6,491 nucleotides of DNA from Allobutyricicoccus pentlandensis. Its GTDB lineage: Bacteria > Bacillota > Clostridia > Oscillospirales > QAMX01. Shown here piece by piece: positions 1 to 5,651 of the stretch. Location of the stretch: NCBI GenBank assembly GCA_904398645.1, contig CAJFPH010000022.1:1-6491 (forward strand), written 5' to 3'. The position numbers were made by a program, and so were the translations under genes. Below the pieces are notes generated by a model. That model was not told the DNA's origin and did not search any database. It saw only the letters and a program-made list of their open reading frames with translations. Numbering within the stretch: the first letter of the stretch is position 1; the number at the start of each line of letters is the position of its first letter.

Positions 1-284
1 TCCTCTATTACGGCGGTTGTGAGAGAGAGTATAAAATCGCTGAAGACGCCGTGGGCGTTCATAAAGCTTTCAACACCGGGGATTGCATACAGAAGATTTA
101 AAAGCGGCGTACGGACAACCGTCTGTGAAAGCAGATAGACCAAAACGCCAACAATAATGGGCATTGGCCCGCTTCGGAAGCGGACAGCGGCAATCACAGC
201 CGCAACGGCTGGGCCTAAAATACAAGCTACGGCAACAACTGACATGAAAGTCACATTTGCCGCATCAATTGCAATCATTTCCAT
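1..284 (-). CDS. YhfC-like intramembrane metalloprotease, N-terminal part (runs off the left edge)
   Basis: Ninety-four complete codons are visible, read leftward from ATG at 284-282. The start is supported by TGAGGTG just upstream and a strong promoter behind it. A second ATG lies two codons in. The visible protein has a hydrophobic segment at about residues 11-36, a short basic loop (RFRSG), and a second hydrophobic segment at about 41-56 that ends in QTVVRTPLLNLL. It then runs to LTTAVIE at the edge, and the next two bases (GA) allow another E. The arginine-proline pair after the second helix and the helix leading to a probable EE pair match the YhfC family (DUF2324), membrane proteins proposed to be CPBP-like intramembrane metalloproteases. 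Catalytic residues beyond the EE pair are outside the window, so activity cannot be judged. Its substrate is unknown. It is transcribed away from the other genes. Family assignment is from memory of the pattern, and another polytopic membrane protein is possible. Confidence 0.6.
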   Translation of the reverse strand, partial: MEMIAIDAANVTFMSVVAVACILGPAVAAVIAAVRFRSGPMPIIVGVLVYLLSQTVVRTPLLNLLYAIPGVESFMNAHGVFSDFILSLTTAVIE

Positions 285-298
285 GGCAACACCTCAAA

Positions 299-318
299 GT
301 AAAGTTAGCATATTTTAC
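299..318. repeat. Inverted repeat GTAAA-N10-TTTAC over the leftward -10 (candidate operator)
   Basis: Arms are 299-303 and 314-318. The next inner pair is G/T, so symmetry is five base pairs. The repeat overlaps the -10 and start region of the leftward promoter, a position where a bound protein would repress. The same 20-base geometry recurs at 3275-3294 and 5872-5891. No regulator is recognised, and chance remains possible. Confidence 0.3.
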
Positions 319-341
319 ACCTTTTATGGCAGCATTGTCAA
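312..341 (-). promoter_or_regulatory. Sigma-A promoter for the leftward YhfC-like gene
   Basis: On the minus strand TTGACA (341-336, perfect -35) is followed after 18 bases by TAAAAT (317-312, 5 of 6 -10). The expected start of transcription is near 305, giving a leader of about 20 bases with the Shine-Dalgarno at 296-291. An imperfect inverted repeat at 299-318 covers the -10 and start region and could be an operator. Confidence 0.7.
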
Positions 342-387
342 CTTGAATACGGCTTTGCAATAGGCCGGTGCCGCAAGGGGAACAATA

Positions 388-416
388 TTGCTTTTTTTTT
401 TGCCTCACGATATAAT
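388..416 (+). promoter_or_regulatory. Sigma-A promoter for the membrane protein-cwlD-radA unit
   Basis: TTGCTT at 388-393 (3 of 6, TTG conserved) lies 17 bases before a perfect TATAAT at 411-416. The spacer contains a run of ten T. The predicted start is near 423, leaving a leader of about 34 bases with GGGAGGA at 444-450. The promoter overlaps the possible upstream start codon at 388, which excludes that start for this transcript. A 13-base near-palindrome, GATATA-A-TATATC (409-421), is centred on the -10. The -35 is 47 bases from the -35 of the divergent leftward promoter. Confidence 0.7.
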
Positions 417-456
417 ATATCATTATCTCTTATTGTTGTTGGTGGGAGGAATTGTG

Positions 457-1056
457 ATGGACGAAAAAAACATTCCTGAAAATCGTAGGAGAAGTCCTTT
501 TTACAAACTGGTAACGGGAAATTTGTCAATACAGGTTCTATTAACCATTCTGGCAGCGATTCTTTATGCAGTGCTTGTAAATTTCCTGGACGAACTCCCT
601 GCCGGAATCATTACGTCGGGTATTTTTATTCCCGCATATATGGCGATGATTTATACATTTGCCTGGGGAACTGCAGAGCGCGAGCGCAATATGGTACTGT
701 ACGGACATATGAAGGAAGATCAAAGCCGGGGACTGCGTTCCGGTTTGTGCGCAGTAATCCCATTGGTTCTTTATTCTTTTGTAGCAATGACGCTTGCTTA
801 CATGGGAACTGGTGCGAATGCGATTGGCGTATATCGGATCTGCACGGCGCCATTTATTTTGTTTGTCAATCCCTTAATTGAGTATGCGCCGTTTGCGCTA
901 CCCGTGACAGCAGTCTTTGCGCCGTTTTCTGCTTGGTGGGGTTATCGAAACGGATACCGGTTGTATCGTGTATGGGATCATTTGATTTATAAAGATGGGG
1001 TGAAACCAAAACGCGGCGCAAGACGGCAAGCTGGGCCGCGTGCGCGCAGACGTTAG
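457..1056 (+). CDS. Unknown multi-pass membrane protein (199 aa) with basic C-terminal tail
   Basis: I do not recognise this protein. The start at ATG 457 is chosen because GGGAGGA lies six bases upstream and because the longer frame from 388 would begin inside the -35 element. Hydrophobic segments lie at about residues 23-45, 53-71, 95-117, 128-140 and 145-163, giving four or five membrane spans. The N-terminus is polar and charged (DEKNIPENRRR). A charged loop between spans two and three contains TAERERN. After the last span comes WWGYRNGYRLYRVWDHLIYKDG, and the last 17 residues carry nine Lys/Arg. That tail is probably cytoplasmic by the positive-inside rule and could contact lipid headgroups, nucleic acid or a partner. 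It is the first gene of a unit whose next member is cwlD, 48 bases downstream, which suggests a role in the envelope or in spore formation. That role is inferred from context only. Confidence 0.8.
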   Translation: MDEKNIPENRRRSPFYKLVTGNLSIQVLLTILAAILYAVLVNFLDELPAGIITSGIFIPAYMAMIYTFAWGTAERERNMVLYGHMKEDQSRGLRSGLCAVIPLVLYSFVAMTLAYMGTGANAIGVYRICTAPFILFVNPLIEYAPFALPVTAVFAPFSAWWGYRNGYRLYRVWDHLIYKDGVKPKRGARRQAGPRARRR

Positions 1057-1059
1057 GAG

Positions 1060-1088
1060 GCATATGCGCTTTTGTGCTCCCATATATT
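1060..1088 (+). promoter_or_regulatory. Candidate sporulation sigma-E promoter upstream of cwlD
   Basis: GCATATG at 1060-1066 matches six of seven bases of the Bacillus sigma-E -35 consensus (KMATATT). After 14 bases comes CATATATT at 1081-1088, which fits the -10 core CATANNNT. ATA-to-CATA spacing is 16 bases, within the known range. B. subtilis cwlD is under sporulation control, which makes the site plausible. Against it, the expected start near 1095 falls inside the GGGGGTG ribosome binding site and leaves only about ten bases of leader. AT-rich matches also arise by chance. Confidence 0.35.
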
Positions 1089-1114
1089 CTATGGGGGTGT
1101 TCTCATGGTGGTAA
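1064..1114 (+). CDS. Possible 16-codon leader ORF overlapping the cwlD start
   Basis: A short frame encodes MRFCAPIYSMGVFSWW and stops with TAA at 1112-1114, just past the cwlD ATG at 1105. A perfect AGGAGG (1055-1060), which overlaps the stop codon of the membrane protein gene, would have to serve it, since it is only 3 bases from this ATG and 11 from the TTG at 1072. The 3-base gap is short for efficient initiation. If translated, it could couple cwlD translation to that of the preceding gene by stop-start overlap. It may equally be an accident beside an unusual Shine-Dalgarno. Confidence 0.2.
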   Translation: MRFCAPIYSMGVFSWW

Positions 1115-1809
1115 AAAAACGATATCTGTACCTGGTACTATCGCTGATGCTGTGTGTAGCGCTTTTCACGGTATTGCTGTTGCCGGAGGAAGAAGACATC
1201 GCAGTTTGGGTACCGTATAACCGGCGCGTGGTAGTTGACGCTGGACACGGTGGCATTGATGGTGGTGCGGTGGGATATGCAGGAACCCTTGAAAAGAATG
1301 TGAACCTGGATATCGCGCTGAAATGTGAACTTCTGATGGGCCTGTTCGGCGTGGACGTAGTCATGACACGCCGCGAGGACGTTTCCATTGATGACGGTAC
1401 AGGAGCCACCATAGCGCGCCGTAAGGCGGATGATATTAAGGCTCGCGTAGCGTTGGCAAATGCCGGAGCAGATGCTCTTGTCAGCATTCATATGAATTCT
1501 TTTACAGATTCCAGGTATTGGGGAACACAGACCTTTTATTCAAAAAATCATCCTGAGAGCGCGGCATTGGCAGAAGATTTGCAGAATGCGGCGCGAACAT
1601 TTCTGGCGCCTGACAACACCCGAGAGGCTAAGCAGGCGGAGGATAGCATTTACCTTTTAAAAAATGTTACAATCCCGGCGGTAATTATAGAATGCGGTTT
1701 TCTTTCTAATCCCGACGAAGAAGCAAAATTGGGGTCTGAAGAATACCGTAAGGCGGTTGCAGTTGCTATTTGTGCCGGAACGCTTGACTTTTTAAATGAT
1801 ACTGTCTGA
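1105..1809 (+). CDS. cwlD: N-acetylmuramoyl-L-alanine amidase CwlD (spore cortex)
   Basis: This 234-aa zinc amidase (Amidase_3 family) removes peptide side chains from muramic acid. It is the first step toward muramic-delta-lactam in spore cortex, which germination enzymes need for recognition. A signal anchor lies at residues 6-27 (YLYLVLSLMLCVALF), followed by the catalytic domain from about residue 40. Zinc ligands are His48 in DAGHGG, Glu63 in LEKN and His129 in SIHMNS. The catalytic Glu is Glu196 in IIECGFLSN. The stretch YLLKNVTIPAVIIE and the length (B. subtilis CwlD is about 237 aa) are typical of CwlD rather than vegetative amidases, and no SH3b or LysM binding domains are present. 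Start 1105 is chosen for GGGGGTG five bases upstream and the clean membrane anchor. A TTG at 1072 would add eleven residues and is less likely. It lies between the unknown membrane gene and radA. In C. difficile CwlD needs the lipoprotein GerS, and no such gene is in this window. Confidence 0.93.
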   Translation: MVVKKRYLYLVLSLMLCVALFTVLLLPEEEDIAVWVPYNRRVVVDAGHGGIDGGAVGYAGTLEKNVNLDIALKCELLMGLFGVDVVMTRREDVSIDDGTGATIARRKADDIKARVALANAGADALVSIHMNSFTDSRYWGTQTFYSKNHPESAALAEDLQNAARTFLAPDNTREAKQAEDSIYLLKNVTIPAVIIECGFLSNPDEEAKLGSEEYRKAVAVAICAGTLDFLNDTV

Positions 1810-1827
1810 ACGGAAGAGGAGGAAACC

Positions 1828-3186
1828 ATGAGGCCGAAGACCGTTTTTTGTTGTTCGGAATGCGGCTATGAGTCGCCGAAGTGGATGGGAAAATGTCCGC
1901 AGTGCGGAACTTGGAACTCATTTGCAGAGTTCACGCCAGTTGAACAACCGACTGGAAAACATGGTTTACGCAGCAGCAATACGCAGCCGGCCCGTATTAC
2001 GGAAATCAATCTGGATGATGAGCAGCGGCTTTCAACTGGTATGGAGGAATTAGACCGCGTATTGGGCGGGGGAGCCGTCTTAGGGTCTTTTGTACTGGTT
2101 GGCGGGGAACCGGGCGTTGGTAAATCAACGCTCCTGCTTCAAATTTGTGGTTCCATGTGCCGGGAACACACGGTTTTGTATGTCTCAGGCGAAGAATCTG
2201 CAAGGCAACTGAAGCTTCGTGCGAACCGTTTGGGCGTAAATGAGCCGGAACTCTATCTGTATGCGCAGACAAAGGTGGAGGATGTGATTGCGGCAATTGA
2301 TAAACTTTCGCCGGAGCTGGTGATTATAGACTCTATTCAAACGGTATTTTGCGGGAACCTTGACAGCGCACCGGGAAGCGTTGGACAAATCCGAGAGAGC
2401 GCACAATTGCTTATGCGTTGCGCGAAGGAACGCGGCGTAACTATTTTTCTGGTAGGCCACGTGACAAAGGAAGGGGTTCTGGCAGGTCCCAAAATGCTTG
2501 AACATATGGTTGACTGCGTGGTATATTTTGAAGGTGAGCGGCATCTAAGCTATCGTATTTTGCGTGCGGTTAAAAACCGCTACGGTTCAACGGATGAAAT
2601 CGGCGTTTTTGAAATGTGCGATACGGGCCTTCGTCAGGTACCAAATCCCTCTGAGGCTCTTCTTTCCGGCCGTCCTAAGGGCGCGTCGGGAAGCTGTGTA
2701 TCCTGTATTATGGAGGGCTCCCGTCCAATCCTTGCGGAAATCCAGTCGATTGTTACCACCGCAACCTTTTCTGCGCCGCGCCGTATGGTTGTCGGTTTTG
2801 ATTATAACCGCGCTATGCTGTTAATGGCCGTCCTTGAAAAGCGTGCGGGTTTGCTGCTTGGGGGGTGCGATTCCTATATGAATGTGACGGGAGGGCTGCG
2901 TATCGTGGAGCCTGCAGCAGATCTACCTGCAATCCTCTCTATTGCCTCAGGAATGCGTGACAGAGCAATAGATGAAGAATTGGTTTGTTTTGGTGAAGTG
3001 GGGCTTACAGGGGAACTCAGAGCTGTTAACAGCGCACAGCAGAGAATTAATGAAATACGTCGTATCGGTTTCCGAAAGTGTATGTTACCGTACTCCAATG
3101 CAAAGGGATTGACAGTGCCGGAGGGCTTGGAACTCTATCCGGTGCGTAGCGTTTCAGAGGCAATTGAACTTTGCCTGACAAGGTAA
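1828..3186 (+). CDS. radA: DNA repair protein RadA (Sms)
   Basis: RadA is a RecA-related cytoplasmic ATPase that drives branch migration and unwinding of recombination intermediates, and in Firmicutes also acts in transformation. All diagnostic parts are present in 452 aa, the usual length. A zinc finger has Cys9, Cys12, Cys23 and Cys26 around the signature YESPKWMGKCPQCG. Walker A is GEPGVGKST at about 93-101, and the Walker B strand is LVIIDSIQ at about 164-171. The RadA motif KNRYG is at 249-253, with Tyr in place of the usual Phe. The C-terminal Lon-like P-domain from about residue 280 contains VTGGLRIVEPAADL and CFGEVGLTGELRAV. The start ATG has AGGAGG five bases upstream. Only 18 bases separate it from cwlD, so the two are probably co-transcribed. 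A strong terminator follows. In Bacillus radA sits in the clpC-disA neighbourhood, so this pairing with cwlD is different. Confidence 0.97.
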   Translation: MRPKTVFCCSECGYESPKWMGKCPQCGTWNSFAEFTPVEQPTGKHGLRSSNTQPARITEINLDDEQRLSTGMEELDRVLGGGAVLGSFVLVGGEPGVGKSTLLLQICGSMCREHTVLYVSGEESARQLKLRANRLGVNEPELYLYAQTKVEDVIAAIDKLSPELVIIDSIQTVFCGNLDSAPGSVGQIRESAQLLMRCAKERGVTIFLVGHVTKEGVLAGPKMLEHMVDCVVYFEGERHLSYRILRAVKNRYGSTDEIGVFEMCDTGLRQVPNPSEALLSGRPKGASGSCVSCIMEGSRPILAEIQSIVTTATFSAPRRMVVGFDYNRAMLLMAVLEKRAGLLLGGCDSYMNVTGGLRIVEPAADLPAILSIASGMRDRAIDEELVCFGEVGLTGELRAVNSAQQRINEIRRIGFRKCMLPYSNAKGLTVPEGLELYPVRSVSEAIELCLTR

Positions 3187-3235
3187 AAATCTTTTATCAT
3201 TCGACTTGGATTGACAAAATGTAAAGCGTTTTTAC

Positions 3236-3262
3236 TTGACACACGTAGTAATCCCGTATTAA
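3236..3262 (+). promoter_or_regulatory. Weak promoter candidate running into the radA terminator
   Basis: A perfect TTGACA (3236-3241) is followed after 15 bases by TATTAA (3257-3262, 4 of 6). A second TTGACA lies 25 bases upstream (3211-3216) without a matching -10. The spacing is shorter than ideal. A start near 3269 would lie inside the left arm of the terminator, so the transcript would lack the base of the stem and could read on to the adaptor gene. The other candidate for that gene, ATTACA-N19-TATAAA at 3322-3352, is also poor. Confidence 0.3.
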
Positions 3263-3310
3263 AAGCAGCTACACGTAAAGCTTTGAAGCTTTACGTGTAG
3301 CTGCTTTTTT
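3261..3310 (+). terminator. Rho-independent terminator after radA
   Basis: A perfect 23-base-pair inverted repeat (arms 3261-3283 and 3286-3308) has only TG between the arms, so in RNA the loop opens to about four bases. The right arm ends in a run of six T at 3305-3310. It ends the membrane protein-cwlD-radA unit 74 bases after the radA stop codon. In the reverse direction the T run is only four, so it should be mainly one-way. The inner part contains GTAAAG-N8-CTTTAC (3275-3294). The rest of the 198-base gap (3187-3384) holds only the promoter candidates noted separately. Confidence 0.92.
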
Positions 3311-3384
3311 AAATTTCTGTTATTACAGTATATTCTTTGGGAAAAGTATAAAAATAGGAACAGGAAAACGGGGAGGGGTCGTAT

Positions 3385-4383
3385 ATGCACGGTGGAAAAA
3401 AGAATTGTCTGCTGCTTATTTGCGCTTTACTAATACTTACGGGGATGTGGTATATCAGTCCGGCGAGAAAACAGATGCTTCGTCCGGCCGTTACGGTCAC
3501 TAAGGTGGAATCGTCTGACATTGTGTTGAGCGTTTATTTTAAGGGAACAATCTGCGATGATAACATGAGGGAACTTTATCTTGCTGAACCGGCCCGCATC
3601 ACAGGCGTATATGCCCAAATTGGTGACTACGTAAAGGCTGGAGATTTAATTATGACCGCATATGCGGAGGAAAATGCGCTTAGCTCAATACCCGGAATTG
3701 GCAGTGATGCCGTATCCGTCTTTCAGGAACTGTATAATACGGCAAAAAACACCTCCGAAGCAGTCTACTGCTATGCAGAAAATGGTGAAATATTCATTAG
3801 AAGCCCGATTGACGGCGTGATTTCAGATCTTCCAGTTCAATCTGGAACCTCTCAGACCGCCGGTACGCTATGTGCCTCGGTATCAAACCCGGATAACCTG
3901 AAAGTCCGAGCGTCTGTACCGGAAATTTATATTCAGGATATCCAGGCAGGCATGAACTGCGAAATTACGGGAGAGGCCTTCAGAGATAAGAATTATACGG
4001 GTATGGTGGAACTGATTATGCCTTATGCTACGACGGCCCAGACATTGAATGGAACAGGCGATACGGTTGTCGAGGTTTTGATTGGAATAGACAACCCAGA
4101 TGATTCCCTGCGAGTGGGGTATAATGCCCGCGTCGAGATCTATACACAACGCCATAATGATGCGGTCACGGTACCTTATGAGGCTGTTGAACAAGATAGT
4201 GATAACCAGGAATATGTTTATATTTACAGCGATGGATGCGTGGAAAAACGACTCATAGAGACCGGAGCAGAGCTTGAATCAGCCGTTGAAGTGACGGCGG
4301 GACTTTCGGAAGGAGAATTCGTCATTATTGATGTTGATCAAGATTTGACTGACGGAGAGCTGGTAAAGGCGGCGTTATCTTGA
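3385..4383 (+). CDS. HlyD/MacA-like membrane-fusion (periplasmic-adaptor-type) subunit
   Basis: The 332-aa protein has an N-terminal membrane anchor at residues 7-25 (NCLLLICALLILTGMWYIS) and should otherwise lie outside the membrane. Two lipoyl half-motifs are visible, RITGVYAQIGDYVKAGDLIM at 71-90 and IRSPIDGVISDLPVQSG at 138-154. They are linked by about 50 residues rather than a long coiled-coil hairpin, as in Gram-positive adaptors that need not reach an outer-membrane channel. A beta-barrel follows (NLKVRASVPEIYIQDIQAGM, 171-190), then a membrane-proximal domain (AVTVPYEAVEQ at 260-270, and ITAGLSEGEFVI-like segment near 302-314). This is the MacA/HlyD architecture of efflux ABC systems. 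ATG 3385 is preceded by GGGAGGGG at six bases. The stop codon overlaps the start of the permease gene, so the products almost certainly work together. Substrate is unknown. Confidence 0.85.
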   Translation: MHGGKKNCLLLICALLILTGMWYISPARKQMLRPAVTVTKVESSDIVLSVYFKGTICDDNMRELYLAEPARITGVYAQIGDYVKAGDLIMTAYAEENALSSIPGIGSDAVSVFQELYNTAKNTSEAVYCYAENGEIFIRSPIDGVISDLPVQSGTSQTAGTLCASVSNPDNLKVRASVPEIYIQDIQAGMNCEITGEAFRDKNYTGMVELIMPYATTAQTLNGTGDTVVEVLIGIDNPDDSLRVGYNARVEIYTQRHNDAVTVPYEAVEQDSDNQEYVYIYSDGCVEKRLIETGAELESAVEVTAGLSEGEFVIIDVDQDLTDGELVKAALS

Positions 4384-5573
4384 AAATACGCGATATATTA
4401 CACATTTCGTTCAAAAACACTTTTCGCAATATGAAAAAGACCATGTTATCTTCTGTTGCGGTAGCAATTGGCGTAGCATCGCTGGTTTTGATTTCAGCAG
4501 TTGGAAATGGAGCGTATATTGTGGCGGAGGAGGAACTGGCTAAACTTGGAATTGATGGACTCAGCATCCGCTTGGAAGATACGGAAGACAAGACACTGGA
4601 GGCAGATTTTGCAGAGTTATTAGAGAGGAATGTAGATGGAATTGTTTCAGCTATGCCCTTTAAGTTGAAATATGGATCGAGCCGTCTGTTAAAGGCAAGC
4701 AACGATGCAGTCATATGGGGTATCGGCACGAAAATGATTGAGACAATGAATTTAAAACTGCTGCACGGCAGAGAAATTTCAGCGTCAGACGTTTCGTCCC
4801 ATGCCCGTGTTGCCGTTATCGATGAAGCGTATGCATTTGCAACTTATCGCAGGACCAATATTGTCGGAAAGACGATTCGGCTTTATATGGAAGATAGCTG
4901 GGAAAATTACGAAATTGTCGGAATAATTGCCTCACAGACAGAAACGTTGAACACAATTGTAGGAGGTAATATCGGCGCGTTTATCTATGTCCCATACACA
5001 TCTATGAACGAAGTCACGGATGAAAGCGGCGTAGATCAGATTGCCATACGTTGTGAGGAAACGGTGGACTCTGCCATAACGGCGCAGGCCGCAGAACGTT
5101 ATTTATCCCGAATTTACCCGACAAACGGCGTGTTCATTGCAGAGAATATCACGAGTTATTTGGAAAAAGTTAAAGGAATTGTTCAATTGATTAAATTGCT
5201 CGTGACAGCAATCGGGAGCATATCTCTCGTTGTTGCAGGCGTTGGCGTAATGAATGGGATGCTTGCAGGAATAGAAGAAAGACGGCGCGAAATTGGAATC
5301 TACTTAGCTGTAGGAGCAATACCAAGGGACATCGTACAGAATGTCTTGCTGGAGGCCATTATAATTTGCGCGTTTGGTGGTTTGACGGGCTGTATGTTGG
5401 GCGTTGCCGGAGCTTCGATCGTTGGCACATTGATTGGCGTGCCATGTGTTGCGGGAGTTGAGGCTGTTGTTCTTGCATTGGTAGTCTCTTGCTTTTGCGG
5501 CATCCTGTTTGGAACAATACCCGCCGTCAAGGCTGCGCATCTTGACCCCATAGCAGCACTAAATCGCGATTGA
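4380..5573 (+). CDS. MacB/FtsX-family ABC transporter permease without its own ATPase domain
   Basis: This 397-aa protein has the MacB permease layout. A first helix is at about residues 22-42. A large extracytoplasmic MacB_PCD-like domain follows at about 45-265, with YEIVGII at 177-183. Three C-terminal helices lie at about 267-293, 323-352 and 359-381. The FtsX-like domain is clear in GVGVMNGMLAGIEERRREIG (287-306) followed by IYLAVGA, and in the C-terminal PAVKAAHLDPIAALNRD. The initiation codon is TTG, which shares bases with the TGA stop of the adaptor gene. AAAGGCGG at 4365-4372, seven bases upstream, is one base from an ideal site, so translation is coupled. No nucleotide-binding domain is fused to it and none is encoded next to it, so it must borrow an ATPase from elsewhere if it transports. 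The likely role is mechanotransmission or export of an unknown substrate with the adaptor. Confidence 0.9.
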   Translation: MKIRDILHISFKNTFRNMKKTMLSSVAVAIGVASLVLISAVGNGAYIVAEEELAKLGIDGLSIRLEDTEDKTLEADFAELLERNVDGIVSAMPFKLKYGSSRLLKASNDAVIWGIGTKMIETMNLKLLHGREISASDVSSHARVAVIDEAYAFATYRRTNIVGKTIRLYMEDSWENYEIVGIIASQTETLNTIVGGNIGAFIYVPYTSMNEVTDESGVDQIAIRCEETVDSAITAQAAERYLSRIYPTNGVFIAENITSYLEKVKGIVQLIKLLVTAIGSISLVVAGVGVMNGMLAGIEERRREIGIYLAVGAIPRDIVQNVLLEAIIICAFGGLTGCMLGVAGASIVGTLIGVPCVAGVEAVVLALVVSCFCGILFGTIPAVKAAHLDPIAALNRD

Positions 5574-5574
5574 G

Positions 5575-5604
5575 TTGAAAAGCAGATCTCCGATATGGTA
5601 TGAT
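5575..5604 (+). promoter_or_regulatory. Extended -10 promoter embedded in the permease terminator
   Basis: TTGAAA (5575-5580, 5 of 6) lies 18 bases before TATGAT (5599-5604, 5 of 6). TGG precedes the -10 and gives the extended motif TGnTATGAT. The -35 begins two bases after the permease stop codon, and the -10 sits in the loop of the terminator hairpin. A start near 5611 would give a leader of about 41 bases that keeps only the right arm and T run, so it would escape termination. It is the only good promoter for the gene at 5652. Confidence 0.55.
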
Positions 5605-5629
5605 ATTCGTATCGGGGATTTGCTTTTTT
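5578..5629 (+). terminator. Rho-independent terminator after the permease gene
   Basis: Arms 5578-5595 and 5610-5627 form an 18-base-pair stem with two G-U pairs, a 14-base loop and a T run at 5624-5629. It starts four bases after the permease stop codon. The loop carries the -10 of the promoter candidate for the next gene. Confidence 0.85.
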
Positions 5630-5651
5630 ATATAGCTTTATCAGGAGGATT

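Noticed and set aside
157..363. 68-codon forward frame at the left end
   Set aside because: It is antisense to the YhfC-like gene and its divergent promoter, and its composition (Ala/Thr/Ile-rich) is that of an antisense shadow.
388..456. Upstream extension of the membrane protein by 23 residues from ATG-like start at 388
   Set aside because: It begins inside the -35 element and spans the TATAAT, so it is not on the main transcript. The ATG at 457 has a well-placed GGGAGGA.
3241..3298. Alternative pairing of ACACGTA (3241-3247) with TACGTGT (3292-3298) as an antiterminator or riboswitch
   Set aside because: Seven base pairs cannot compete with the perfect 23-bp terminator stem, and no conserved aptamer-like structure precedes it.
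4325..4729. 134-codon reverse-strand frame over the adaptor-permease junction
   Set aside because: It is antisense to two clear family-assigned genes, with no ribosome binding site or recognisable motif. The same holds for the other long reverse frames under cwlD, radA and the permease.
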